DNA from: Fidelibacterota bacterium
Lineage (GTDB): Bacteria; Fidelibacterota; Marinisomatia; SCGC-AAA003-L08; GCA-2689995
Assembly: GCA_014381925.1 (NCBI GenBank)
Contig: JACNKR010000033.1
Location: forward strand, 1-50,566
Reading direction: 5' to 3'
Length of the DNA stretch: 50,566 nt
The translations under genes and the position numbers were made by a program. The stretch's first letter is position 1. Every line of letters starts with the position of its first letter. Of the stretch, positions 1-8,360 are shown piece by piece. Under the pieces are notes generated by a model, which was given only the letters and a program-made list of their open reading frames with translations, was not told where the DNA came from and did not search any database.

Positions 1-2
1 AG

Positions 3-98
3 CAATTGGGTCATTCAAATATTTCAACAACACAAGTATATGCAGATACTTTTGACGAAGATTTGGAAAATGCGGTTGAAAAACTGGACTTTAATTGA
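3..98 (+). CDS. Tyrosine recombinase/integrase, C-terminal fragment (5' end outside window)
   Basis: An open frame enters from the left edge and stops at TGA 96-98. It reads LGHSNISTTQVYADTF followed by an acidic tail. LGHS.I.TTQ.YA is the hallmark C-terminal box of tyrosine recombinases: it carries the last catalytic His of LGH and, eight residues or so later, the nucleophilic Tyr of the VYA segment. Only about 31 codons are visible, so I cannot tell a housekeeping XerC/XerD-type enzyme from a phage or integrative-element integrase, or whether the gene is intact upstream. The next gene, nuoA, begins 271 bp later on the same strand. The family call is secure for such a short piece because the motif is so specific; subtype is unknown. 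Confidence 0.8.
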   Translation, partial: QLGHSNISTTQVYADTFDEDLENAVEKLDFN

Positions 99-158
99 AA
101 ATATTAAAACTCACCATATAACATTTAACATTCACTATAATACCAGCTAAATCCCCTC

Positions 159-196
159 AATACTCACGACATAATATAGATTATATAGTGAGTATT
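159..196. repeat. Inverted repeat downstream of the integrase tail
   Basis: A perfect 9-bp inverted repeat, AATACTCAC at 159-167 and GTGAGTATT at 188-196, flanks an AT-rich 20-base centre that is itself partly self-complementary. It follows the integrase stop by 60 bp and has no T-run, so it is a poor intrinsic terminator. The 9-base direct repeat CCCCTCAAT occurs at 153-161 and 218-226 around it. It could be a recombinase-related site or a transcript-stabilising hairpin; neither is proven. Confidence 0.35.
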
Positions 197-320
197 CATG
201 CTTAATCAAAATATCTACCCCTCAATTTTATTTCTGCAACGATTAATTATTATACATTATTTAATTAGGTTAAACCGTTAAGTAAAAAAATTCATAAAAA
301 ATCATTATTAGTCTTGGTTC

Positions 321-362
321 TTGAATTTAGAAACTAATAAATTTTATGCTCTGACTGAGTCA
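321..362 (+). promoter_or_regulatory. Possible nuo promoter and adjacent palindrome
   Basis: TTGAAT (321-326) and TATGCT (345-350) are separated by 18 bases and resemble weak -35 and -10 boxes. The interrupted palindrome TGACTGAGTCA (352-362) lies between them and the TTG start of nuoA at 370. No better promoter is evident in 99-369. Matches this loose are common in AT-rich DNA, so confidence is low. Confidence 0.2.
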
Positions 363-369
363 TAATTTA

Positions 370-780
370 TTGTATAAAGATTTTTCACCTATATTAATTT
401 TTACCGGCATTGCTGCCGTACTGGTTGCAGTACCATTCCTGCTACAAGCAATATTATCACCTACCAAAAATAAAGGCGGAAGTAAATTAGAATCCTATGA
501 ATGTGGTGAAGTTCCTGAAGGCTCAGCATGGGTTAAATTTAATGTCCGTTTTTATATCATTGCACTTGGTTTCCTCATTTTTGATGTGGAAATTTTATTT
601 ATGTTTCCTTGGGCAGTTATTTTTCAAGATTTAGGATTTATAGGATTAATAAAGATGTTTATCTTTATGTTCATCCTTGTTTTAGGATTTGTGTATTTAT
701 GGATTAAAGGTGACCTGGATTGGGTTAAAATGTCTGTGAAATACGCGAGTGGTCGATACTCAAATTTAAAAGGTAAATAG
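370..780 (+). CDS. nuoA: NADH-quinone oxidoreductase subunit A
   Basis: Small membrane subunit of complex I at the junction of the hydrophilic arm and the membrane arm, next to the quinone chamber. The 136-residue protein shows three hydrophobic segments and the family signature [17 protein letters not shown] followed by [14 protein letters not shown] at about residues 43-80. The start must be TTG at 370: an in-frame stop lies at 352-354 and the only other candidate is a CTG at 355. There is no strong ribosome-binding site, only a weak GAG at 357-359. It is the first gene of the long nuo-nqr run, 7 bp before nuoB. Confidence 0.95.
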   Translation: MYKDFSPILIFTGIAAVLVAVPFLLQAILSPTKNKGGSKLESYECGEVPEGSAWVKFNVRFYIIALGFLIFDVEILFMFPWAVIFQDLGFIGLIKMFIFMFILVLGFVYLWIKGDLDWVKMSVKYASGRYSNLKGK

Positions 781-787
781 AGGTAAA

Positions 788-1282
788 ATGGATCTTTCCG
801 TTATCGAGAAGTTTAATAAAGACAATGTAGTTGTTGAAAAACTTGAAAACCTCGTCAATTGGGCTCGGTCTGGATCTCCTTGGTTTTTTCAATTCGGTTT
901 AGCATGTTGTGCAATTGAAATGATGGCCGCGGCCGCACCAAGGCATGACTTAGAACGGTTTGGCGCTATGCCTAGAGCATCACCCAGACAATCAGATGTA
1001 ATGATTGTTGCGGGTACCGTAACACTTAAAATGGCATCTCGAGTAAAACGGTTATATGAACAGATGACAGATCCAAAATATGTAATATCAATGGGAAGTT
1101 GTGCAAACAGTGGCGGTCCGTATTGGCAACATGGTTATCATGTGTTGAAAGGTGTGGATTTAATAGTGCCTGTGGATGTGTATGTACCGGGTTGTCCTCC
1201 ACGCCCAGAAGCATTAATTTATGGAATTATGGAATTACAGCGAAAAATTCGAAATGAAAAACCATATACAAAGTCTGCATAA
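788..1282 (+). CDS. nuoB: NADH-quinone oxidoreductase subunit B
   Basis: Peripheral-arm subunit that binds the terminal [4Fe-4S] cluster N2, which hands electrons to quinone. The 164-residue protein has the adjacent cysteines of [11 protein letters not shown], then GSCANSGG and [10 protein letters not shown], giving the four expected cluster ligands. The length is normal. The ATG at 788 follows an AGAGG site. The last base of its stop is the first base of the nuoC start, so translation is probably coupled. The Ala run after EMM is encoded over a GCGGCCGC octamer at 929-936, unusual for this AT-rich DNA. Confidence 0.97.
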   Translation: MDLSVIEKFNKDNVVVEKLENLVNWARSGSPWFFQFGLACCAIEMMAAAAPRHDLERFGAMPRASPRQSDVMIVAGTVTLKMASRVKRLYEQMTDPKYVISMGSCANSGGPYWQHGYHVLKGVDLIVPVDVYVPGCPPRPEALIYGIMELQRKIRNEKPYTKSA

Positions 1283-1770
1283 TGGATTTTAATAATATAA
1301 AAAAATTGTTATCTACAAATCATGGTGAAGCTATTTCTGTTTTAGAAGACACTGAAATTATTTTAGTACCAGCAGAAAAATGGTCTGAAATAGCGAAAGA
1401 TTTGAAAGAAAATAAAGATTTAACATTTGATTACTTAAGTTGTATTACAGGGTATGATAATGGAGCAGGAAAATCAATTGGTGTTGCGTATAATTTTTAT
1501 TCAATGGCTAAAAAACATAGCTTAGAAATTAGAATTGAAGTCGATAGGGAAAATCCTGAAGTACCTTCTGTAGAGAAAATTTGGAGAACTGCAGATTGGA
1601 TGGAAAGAGAAGTTTATGACATGTACGGTGTTTCTTTTAAAGATCATTGGGATTTAAGACGAATTTTATTACCATCTGATTGGGATGGTTTTCCATTAAG
1701 AAAAGATTATAAAGAGCCAGATTATTATAATGGAATGCCAGTTCCAAAGGATAAATCATATTGGGAATGA
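1282..1770 (+). CDS. nuoC: NADH-quinone oxidoreductase subunit C (30 kDa)
   Basis: Hydrophilic-arm structural subunit packing against NuoD. The 162-residue protein carries the C-terminal 30-kDa signature, REVYDMYGVSF..H.DLRRILLP.DWDGFPLRKDY, at about residues 110-155. It is a separate protein, not a NuoCD fusion. It overlaps nuoB by one base at its start and nuoD by an ATGA at its end, so it lies firmly inside the operon. Nothing is missing relative to short bacterial NuoC proteins. Confidence 0.96.
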   Translation: MDFNNIKKLLSTNHGEAISVLEDTEIILVPAEKWSEIAKDLKENKDLTFDYLSCITGYDNGAGKSIGVAYNFYSMAKKHSLEIRIEVDRENPEVPSVEKIWRTADWMEREVYDMYGVSFKDHWDLRRILLPSDWDGFPLRKDYKEPDYYNGMPVPKDKSYWE

Positions 1771-2909
1771 ATACTGAATATCTAAAAGAGCTTGGAATTA
1801 TCAAAGGTGATGAGATGATTCTGAACATGGGGCCACAGCACCCAAGTACACATGGTGTTTTACGATTGAAAATTCATACCGATGGTGAAATTATTAGCTA
1901 TATTGAACCGCATTTAGGATATTTACACCGATGCTTTGAAAAGCATTGTGAAAATTTAAGTTATGAACAATGTATTCCGTATACAGATAGATGTGATTAT
2001 TTAGCCGCAATGCACATGAACCATGGTTTTGTAATGGGTGTTGAAAAACTGATGGGGATTGAACTTCCAGAACGAGTGGAATATATTCGTATCATTATTG
2101 CTGAATTACAGCGAATAGCAAGTCACTTAATGGCAGTAGGTACATTTGGGCTTGATGTGGGGGGTATAACTCCTTTTACATGGTGCTTTAGAGATAGAGA
2201 ACGAGTTCTTGATTTATTTGAATATCTTTGTGGAGCTCGACTCTTATATAATTATATGTGGGTGGGTGGTGTATCACATGATTTACCGAAAGATTTTATA
2301 AAAAGAACAACAGAGTTTTTAGATTATTTTGAAACTCAAATTCCAGAGTATAACCAAATTTTGACTGGGAATAAAATTTTCATAGAAAGAACTGCAGATG
2401 TAGGTGTAATACCAGCAGATGTAGCGTTGAATTATGGATTAACAGGTCCAAATCTGAGAGCATCTGGACATAGTTATGATCTTCGAAAAGAAGAGCCATA
2501 TAGTATTTATGATCGTTTTGATTTTGATGTTGTTGTTGGAGAAGGAACACATGGGACTCTTGGAGATTGTTGGGATAGATATTATGTTCGAATTCTTGAA
2601 ATGTATGAATCTATTAAAATAATTCGCCAAGCAATGGCTGATATTCCAAATGGAGATGTTCACGAAGCAATTCCTAAAAAAGTGAAACCACTGAAAGGTG
2701 ATATTTATACTCGATATGAAAGTGCAAGAGGAGAATTAGGTTTTTATATAAAGAGTAATGGTAAAAATATTCCAAGCCGAGTTAAAATGAGATCCCCAGC
2801 TTTTGCAAGCTTATCAGCCCTTAATGAAATGGCTGAAGGGTGGATGATGTCAGATGTGATTACAATACTTGGAAGTTTAGATATTGTTCTTGGAGAGATT
2901 GATCGATGA
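1767..2909 (+). CDS. nuoD: NADH-quinone oxidoreductase subunit D (49 kDa)
   Basis: Forms most of the quinone-binding cavity with NuoB. The 380-residue protein opens with the conserved NMGPQHPSTHGVLRL, contains the PYTDRCDYLAAM segment, and ends with DVITILGSLDIVLGEIDR, matching the family's conserved C-terminus. I place the start at ATG 1767, which overlaps the nuoC stop as ATGA; an upstream TTG at 1761 in the same frame is less likely. The next gene is nuoH. The nuoE, nuoF and nuoG genes that sit between nuoD and nuoH in many operons are absent. Confidence 0.96.
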   Translation: MNTEYLKELGIIKGDEMILNMGPQHPSTHGVLRLKIHTDGEIISYIEPHLGYLHRCFEKHCENLSYEQCIPYTDRCDYLAAMHMNHGFVMGVEKLMGIELPERVEYIRIIIAELQRIASHLMAVGTFGLDVGGITPFTWCFRDRERVLDLFEYLCGARLLYNYMWVGGVSHDLPKDFIKRTTEFLDYFETQIPEYNQILTGNKIFIERTADVGVIPADVALNYGLTGPNLRASGHSYDLRKEEPYSIYDRFDFDVVVGEGTHGTLGDCWDRYYVRILEMYESIKIIRQAMADIPNGDVHEAIPKKVKPLKGDIYTRYESARGELGFYIKSNGKNIPSRVKMRSPAFASLSALNEMAEGWMMSDVITILGSLDIVLGEIDR

Positions 2910-4024
2910 CCTCTGTAAATAATTTATTTGAATTTATAAAGGGCATTGCCCCAATTGAAGATACAGCAATAATATGGGTAATTGCAGTTGCAATTCCTGC
3001 ATTAATTGTATTTTTAGTAATGGCTGTAAATGCATTAATTGCAGTTTATTTTGAAAGAAAAGTATCTGCATTTATGCAAGATCGATTAGGTCCAATGGAA
3101 GTAGGAATTTTTGGATTTAAAGGTGGTCGTAAATTTTGGGGTGGAATTGGGCAGACTTTAGCTGATGCTATTAAATTATTGACAAAAGAGGATATAATCC
3201 CAGCAGATGCAGATAGAAAAGTGATGATTTTTGCTCCATTTTTTATTTTCCTTGCTCCATTTTTAACATTTATTGCTTTACCATTGTATGAAAATGTAAT
3301 TGTTTCAAATTTTAATATTGGAATTTTATACATTTTGGCAGTGAGTTCAGTTGGTGTCATAGGAGTAATTCTTGCAGGTTGGGCATCAAATAATAAATGG
3401 TCAGTATATGGCGCAATGCGTGCGGCCGCTCAAATGATTAGTTATGAAATTCCTATTGCTCTTTCACTTATGTTAGCTATAATTGTTGTGGGTAGTTTGC
3501 AAATTAATGATATCGTACAATGGCAAGCAGATAATCGATGGTTTATTCTGCATAGTCCATTTGCTTTTATAGCATTTTTTATTTATTTCGTTTCAGTCGT
3601 TGCTGAAACAAATAGAACCCCTTTTGATATTCCTGAAGCTGAATCTGAATTGGTTGCAGGGTGGATGACAGAATTCTCTGGATTTAGATGGGCATTATTC
3701 TTTTTAAGTGAATATGCAAATATGCTAATTGTAAGCGTTGTTGCAACAATGGTGTTTTTAGGTGGTTGGTTGTCACCTTTTGAGATAGTTAATATGCCCG
3801 GTTTTGATTTACCACAACCCTTTTTAGCATTTTTTACAAATTCAGTTACAGGCCCAATGTGGGTTTTATTAAAAGTATCCTTTTTAATATTTGTAATGAT
3901 GTGGTTTAGATGGACATTCCCTCGGTTAAGGGTTGACCAATTAATGTACTTATGTTGGAAAGTATTTATACCATTTGCATTAGCCAATGTTGTATTTGTT
4001 TCAATATGGGAGTTGATTTTTTAA
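2906..4024 (+). CDS. nuoH: NADH-quinone oxidoreductase subunit H
   Basis: Membrane subunit forming the entrance to the quinone site and linking the arms. The 372-residue protein has about eight to nine hydrophobic segments. It shows the family boxes ERKVSAFMQDRLGPMEVG, KLLTKEDIIPADADR and AETNRTPFDIPEAESELVAG, the last being the conserved acidic cytoplasmic loop. It is somewhat longer than the ~325 residues of E. coli NuoH, with extra sequence at the N-terminus and between later helices. The start overlaps nuoD as ATGA. A GCGGCCGC octamer at 3422-3429 encodes part of its RAAAQ segment. Confidence 0.96.
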   Translation: MTSVNNLFEFIKGIAPIEDTAIIWVIAVAIPALIVFLVMAVNALIAVYFERKVSAFMQDRLGPMEVGIFGFKGGRKFWGGIGQTLADAIKLLTKEDIIPADADRKVMIFAPFFIFLAPFLTFIALPLYENVIVSNFNIGILYILAVSSVGVIGVILAGWASNNKWSVYGAMRAAAQMISYEIPIALSLMLAIIVVGSLQINDIVQWQADNRWFILHSPFAFIAFFIYFVSVVAETNRTPFDIPEAESELVAGWMTEFSGFRWALFFLSEYANMLIVSVVATMVFLGGWLSPFEIVNMPGFDLPQPFLAFFTNSVTGPMWVLLKVSFLIFVMMWFRWTFPRLRVDQLMYLCWKVFIPFALANVVFVSIWELIF

Positions 4025-4042
4025 TTCAATGAAAATAAATTA

Positions 4043-5479
4043 ATGCAAGATTATTTTAAAAATATTATCGAAGGTGTAAAATCATTAGTGATTGGAATGA
4101 GGGCTTCTTTAAAGCATTTTAATAACCGCAAGGAATTAGTTGCTACGCTTCAATATCCTCATGAAAAATGGCCAATTCCTGAGCGAAATATTGGATATAA
4201 AGAAGAAAATTATAACTTAATTCGTTCACGATTACATGTAGATATAGATGATTGCATCGGTTGCTTGCAATGCGAAAGAGCTTGCCCTGTTGATTGTATA
4301 AAAATTGAAACAGTTAAACCGCCAAAGGGAAGTGACCATGATTGTGGTATTACTTCAAATGATACTCAGAAAAAAATGTTAGTCTCTCGTTTTAGTATTG
4401 ATATGGCTGAATGTTGCTATTGCAATTTATGCGCATATCCATGTCCAGAAGAATGTATTTATATGGTAGGTGGACCAAATTCAAATAAACATGAAATAGA
4501 TTATGAATTTGCAAAATATGAACGAGATGGATTAATGTATGAATTTGCAACTGCATCGGATGAAGAAATAGGTGCTGTTGGTGGAGAAAAATATCTCGAG
4601 AAGAAAAAAGCTCGAGCAGAAGAGCTTGATAATGCATTAGAGCTTGTTGCAATGGCTGCGGAAAAAGCACAACAGGATATTGATAAAGGGGTTGAAAAAT
4701 CGCCCGAGAAAAAATCGGATACACCTGTATTGCCTAAATTTAATTTTGCTTCGTTAAATGATATTGAAGATAAACCAACAAGAGGATTAGCAAAACGAGC
4801 ATTTGTAAGAGGCCATCGTTTAGAAAAGGATTCTCAAACCGTTGCAGGAATGATTAAGACTGATTTAGAGAAAGCGGGGAAATATTCTTCTGATTTTGAT
4901 GGAATTTTAAAATTAGTTGGAGAGGCACCACTTATAATTTTACCTGAAGGTGCTGAAGAGAAAAAAGAAGTTGTTTCAGAGAAAATTGAAACCGTTGAAG
5001 AGATAAAAAGTGAAACTAAGCCTAAAGCAGATGCTGTACCTGATATTAAAATATTAAATGATATTACGGATAAAATGGTTCGCGGTATTGCCAAAAAAGC
5101 ATTTATGTCTGCAAAACGACAAAAATTAGATCCACAAGGGTATGTTGAAGCAATTAAAAGTGCTATGAGTGAAGCTGATAAATCGGTTGATGATATATCT
5201 GAAATTTTAAATACTCTTGTTCCTCAAAATACAAAAGATAGTTTGGGGAAAGTTGAAACAAAAACTGAAAAAAGTGTAACAGTGATAGTTCCTGATATTA
5301 AAATATTAAATGATATTTCTGATAAAATGGCTCGTGGAACAGCAAAAAAAGCGTTTATGTCAGCAAAGAGAGAAAAATTAGATGTTGGTGGCTATTTGAA
5401 TAAAATAGAAGGAGCATTGAAAGAAGCTGATTTATTATCAGATGAAAATTTAGAAATTATTAAAAAGTTAGCGAATTAG
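4043..5479 (+). CDS. nuoI: NADH-quinone oxidoreductase subunit I with a long repeat-bearing C-terminal extension
   Basis: Residues 1-165 are a normal NuoI: an N-terminal amphipathic segment, then two ferredoxin motifs, CIGCLQCERACP (from residue 71) and CCYCNLCAYPCP (from 124), which bind clusters N6a and N6b. Typical NuoI ends near residue 160-200, but here the frame runs to 478. Residues 180-230 are charged and probably coiled or disordered. Then come three related ~60-residue units at about 232-294, 333-393 and 417-477, separated by acidic or charged linkers. The units share LNDI.DK..RG.AK.AF......L. There is no frameshift, and codon usage is like the neighbours. The extension is presumably cytoplasmic, on the arm where NuoG/F/E would dock, and its function is unknown. 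The 18-bp gap before it is among the largest in the operon. Confidence 0.93.
   Translation: MQDYFKNIIEGVKSLVIGMRASLKHFNNRKELVATLQYPHEKWPIPERNIGYKEENYNLIRSRLHVDIDDCIGCLQCERACPVDCIKIETVKPPKGSDHDCGITSNDTQKKMLVSRFSIDMAECCYCNLCAYPCPEECIYMVGGPNSNKHEIDYEFAKYERDGLMYEFATASDEEIGAVGGEKYLEKKKARAEELDNALELVAMAAEKAQQDIDKGVEKSPEKKSDTPVLPKFNFASLNDIEDKPTRGLAKRAFVRGHRLEKDSQTVAGMIKTDLEKAGKYSSDFDGILKLVGEAPLIILPEGAEEKKEVVSEKIETVEEIKSETKPKADAVPDIKILNDITDKMVRGIAKKAFMSAKRQKLDPQGYVEAIKSAMSEADKSVDDISEILNTLVPQNTKDSLGKVETKTEKSVTVIVPDIKILNDISDKMARGTAKKAFMSAKREKLDVGGYLNKIEGALKEADLLSDENLEIIKKLAN
4736..5476 (+). repeat. Triplicated ~60-codon unit in the 3' part of nuoI
   Basis: Three in-frame units encode residues of about 232-294, 333-393 and 417-477 of NuoI. 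Units 2 and 3 are nearly identical over PDIKILNDI.DKM.RG.AKKAFMSAKR.KLD and their DNA is also very similar, indicating a recent duplication. Unit 1 is more divergent (FASLNDIEDKPTRGLAKRAF). Each looks like a small helical bundle with conserved Arg-Gly and Lys-rich helix. I do not recognise the family with confidence. Confidence 0.85.
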
Positions 5480-5480
5480 T

Positions 5481-5969
5481 ATGGGTGATTTAGCATTTTC
5501 AGGATTAGCAATAATGACAATAGTTTCAGCCTTCTGGGTTGTGGTGTCAACTAATTTAGTCCGTTCTGCAGTTGCATTATTATTTACTTTATTTGGTCTT
5601 GCAGGATTTTATATATTTTTATTCGCTGATTTTATTGCAGCCGCCCAAGTTATTATTTATGTAGGTGGAATTTTAGTATTAATTATTTTTGGTGTGATGG
5701 TAACAAATAAAATTGATGACCCTGAAGTGGGTTCATCAAGTAGAAATCAACTTTTCGCCTCATTTGGTGCTGTTTTTATATTAAGTATTTTATTAACGGT
5801 CATTATGAGAACTGAATGGAAAATAGGAAATATAACACAGGCGGATGAAACGATTCGAAAAATTGGATCTCATTTAATGAATGATTTTGTTCTTCCATTT
5901 GAACTTGTATCTGTATTATTACTTGCGGCATTAATTGGTGCTGCATATTTATCGAGGAAAGATAGTTGA
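5481..5969 (+). CDS. nuoJ: NADH-quinone oxidoreductase subunit J
   Basis: Small membrane-arm subunit in the region that couples quinone chemistry to proton movement. The 162-residue protein has five hydrophobic segments. It carries the characteristic pattern F..FGLAGFYIFLFADFIAAAQVIIYVGGILVL, which includes the pi-bulge helix region, and ends in LLAALIGAAYLSRK. The ATG at 5481 follows the nuoI stop by one base. The stop TGA overlaps the ATG of nuoK. Length and motifs are ordinary for the family. Confidence 0.95.
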   Translation: MGDLAFSGLAIMTIVSAFWVVVSTNLVRSAVALLFTLFGLAGFYIFLFADFIAAAQVIIYVGGILVLIIFGVMVTNKIDDPEVGSSSRNQLFASFGAVFILSILLTVIMRTEWKIGNITQADETIRKIGSHLMNDFVLPFELVSVLLLAALIGAAYLSRKDS

Positions 5970-6277
5970 TGGATAATCTTTCAACATATTTAATTATTAG
6001 TGCAATATTATTTTCATTAGGAATCTATGGTGTAATGACTCGTCGAAATGCCGTTGCCATATTAATGGGAATTGAATTAATTTTAAATTCTGCTAATTTA
6101 AACTTTGTTGCATTTAATCGATTTAGTGGTATGGAAAAACTTGAAGGTCAAGTATTTAGTATTTTTGTTATTGTATTAGCGGCCGCTGAAGCAGCTATTG
6201 CCTTAGCAATTATTATTAATTTGTATAAAAATCTCAACACAGTAGATGTTGATGAAGCCGATAGCTTAAAGGGTTAG
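5969..6277 (+). CDS. nuoK: NADH-quinone oxidoreductase subunit K
   Basis: Three-helix membrane subunit related to MrpC antiporter subunits. The 102-residue protein has the expected MGIELILNSANLNFVAF segment with its buried Glu and the second helix VFSIFVIVLAAAEAAIALAI with the second conserved Glu; both are part of the proton path. I use ATG 5969, which overlaps the nuoJ stop, rather than the in-frame TTG at 5966. A GCGGCCGC octamer (6179-6186) encodes the LAAAE segment. Confidence 0.95.
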   Translation: MDNLSTYLIISAILFSLGIYGVMTRRNAVAILMGIELILNSANLNFVAFNRFSGMEKLEGQVFSIFVIVLAAAEAAIALAIIINLYKNLNTVDVDEADSLKG

Positions 6278-6278
6278 A

Positions 6279-8351
6279 ATGCCAATTAGTATTTTTACAT
6301 TATTTTTAATTTTACCATTAGCATCATTTATTTTTCAATTATCAATTGGAAAACGAATTGGAAGAAATAGCCACTGGGTATCATTATCATTTATTTTTGT
6401 TACTTTATGTATTGCATTAGGAAATTTATTTTCTGAAATATCTCATCATTCTGATGAACATGCATCAAATTTAGTATTTAATTGGATTGATTTAGGGACA
6501 TTTAAAATTGAACATGGGTTCCAACTTGATTCATTATCTGCAATTATGTTGGTTGTTGTATCCTTGGTATCATTTTTAGTCCATTTATATTCAACCGAGT
6601 ATATGAAGGGTGATCCTCGATATACTAGATATTTTGGTTTCTTAGGATTATTTACTTTTTCAATGAATGGTATTGTACTTGCTGATAATTTAATCATGAT
6701 GTATGTATTTTGGGAGCTTGTAGGATTAAGTTCATATTTATTGATTGGTTTTTGGTTTGAAAAAGATTCTGCTGCAAATGCAAGTAAAAAAGCATTCTTG
6801 ACTAATAGAGTGGGTGATATTGGTATGTTTTTAGGAATAATGACAATTTATTTCTTTACTGCAAGTTTAGGCTCAGCAACACTAAGTTTTGATGGAATAA
6901 CAGCTTTATTTCAATCATCTTTCTCATCATTTACACCAGCGGATATTACAATTGTCACAATTGCAGGCGTATTAATATTTTGTGGTGCAATTGGTAAATC
7001 TGCTCAATTCCCGCTAAATATTTGGCTTCCAGACGCAATGGAAGGACCTACACCAGTAAGTGCATTAATTCATGCGGCGACAATGGTTGCTGCAGGTGTT
7101 TATATGACCGTCAGAATATTCCCATTTTTAACTCCACAGGCTTTAGAAGTCGTCGCGGTTGTGGGTGCTGTAACTGCATTTGGTGCTGCAATTATTGCCA
7201 TTACACAAAAAGATATTAAAAAAGTTTTAGCTTATTCAACCGTGAGCCAATTGGGTTATATGGTCATGGCTCTTGGTGTTGGAGCTTATCAGGCTGGTTT
7301 TTTCCATTTAACAACACATGCAATGTTTAAAGCATGTTTATTTTTATGTAGTGGTTCTGTAATTCATGCTATGCATCATGCATTACATCATTTAAACGAT
7401 CATAAAACAGACCCTCAAGATATGTCAAATATGGGTGGTATGAGAAATAAAATGCCGATTACTTATGCTTCAATGTTAATAGCAACATTGGCAATTGCAG
7501 GTGTACCATTATTTTCTGGGTTTTTATCAAAAGATATGATTTTAGCTGGAACATTAGCATATTATCATGCACATCATGGTTGGACAATAATTTTACCTAT
7601 AGCAGGATTTGGTGCAGCAGTAATCACTGCTTTTTATATGTTTAGATTAATTTATTTAACATTTCATGGCGAACCTGCAAGAAAAGATGTTTATGACCAA
7701 ATTCATGAATCTCCTTTACCAATGGCATTTCCTCTTATGTTATTAGCTGGATTAAGTTTAGCATTCTCATTTACATTTAATTTAAATCCAATGGATAGTC
7801 ATGGATGGTTTACTCATTTAATTTCAGAAGGAATTAATGTTGTAGGGTTAAATATGAGTCAAGTTATTGATGGTATTCATCATGCACATCATGATGCAAT
7901 GATAATTTCTTTAACCGTTGCAGGTATTGGAATTGGTTTGGCAGCGATATTTTATTTATATAAATTGGTAAATGTTGAAAAACTCGCAGGTGTACTAAAC
8001 TTTTTTGGATTATACAATTTATCATATAATAAATTTTATATTGATGAAATTTATGATGCTATTTTATACAGGCCTTTTATGTGGTTCTGTAATTTATTCT
8101 CCTGGATAGATTGGGATTTATATGATCAAAAATTTATTGATTTTTGGGGTTGGTTTACCTTGAAAATCTCAGATGGTGCAGGTTACAGTGATTACAATTG
8201 GTTAGACCAAAAACTAGTTGATGGATTTGGTAAGATTACAAATAAATTTGGTCAAGGTTTAAAGGTAACACAATCAGGAATTATCCAAAACTACTTATTA
8301 GGTGGTGTTATAGGATTTGTTACAATATTTATTATTTTCAAAGCATTTTAA
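6279..8351 (+). CDS. nuoL: NADH-quinone oxidoreductase subunit L (antiporter-like)
   Basis: Distal proton-pumping subunit of the membrane arm, homologous to Mrp antiporters. The 690-residue protein has many transmembrane helices. It contains FWELVGLSSYLLIGFWF with the key Glu, then GKSAQFPLNIWLPDAMEGPTPVSALIHAATMV, and a long C-terminal region of about residues 520-690 that would include the lateral helix and final anchor helix. Its His-rich loop (MHHALHHLNDHK) is common in NuoL. It is full length and starts at ATG 6279 right after nuoK. Confidence 0.96.
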   Translation: MPISIFTLFLILPLASFIFQLSIGKRIGRNSHWVSLSFIFVTLCIALGNLFSEISHHSDEHASNLVFNWIDLGTFKIEHGFQLDSLSAIMLVVVSLVSFLVHLYSTEYMKGDPRYTRYFGFLGLFTFSMNGIVLADNLIMMYVFWELVGLSSYLLIGFWFEKDSAANASKKAFLTNRVGDIGMFLGIMTIYFFTASLGSATLSFDGITALFQSSFSSFTPADITIVTIAGVLIFCGAIGKSAQFPLNIWLPDAMEGPTPVSALIHAATMVAAGVYMTVRIFPFLTPQALEVVAVVGAVTAFGAAIIAITQKDIKKVLAYSTVSQLGYMVMALGVGAYQAGFFHLTTHAMFKACLFLCSGSVIHAMHHALHHLNDHKTDPQDMSNMGGMRNKMPITYASMLIATLAIAGVPLFSGFLSKDMILAGTLAYYHAHHGWTIILPIAGFGAAVITAFYMFRLIYLTFHGEPARKDVYDQIHESPLPMAFPLMLLAGLSLAFSFTFNLNPMDSHGWFTHLISEGINVVGLNMSQVIDGIHHAHHDAMIISLTVAGIGIGLAAIFYLYKLVNVEKLAGVLNFFGLYNLSYNKFYIDEIYDAILYRPFMWFCNLFSWIDWDLYDQKFIDFWGWFTLKISDGAGYSDYNWLDQKLVDGFGKITNKFGQGLKVTQSGIIQNYLLGGVIGFVTIFIIFKAF

Positions 8352-8360
8352 AGTTATAAT

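Noticed and set aside
1..369. Attachment site for an integrated element
   Set aside because: An inverted repeat and a 9-base direct repeat exist, but with one flank only there is no second site to compare, so it was kept as a repeat only.
3046..3987. Two minus-strand frames of 104 and 134 codons opposite nuoH
   Set aside because: Shadows of the hydrophobic nuoH codons; no start context and no recognisable motif.
4043..5479. nuoI extension as a fused nuoG or ferredoxin domain
   Set aside because: The extension has no cysteine motifs, so it is neither a NuoG remnant nor extra Fe-S domain.
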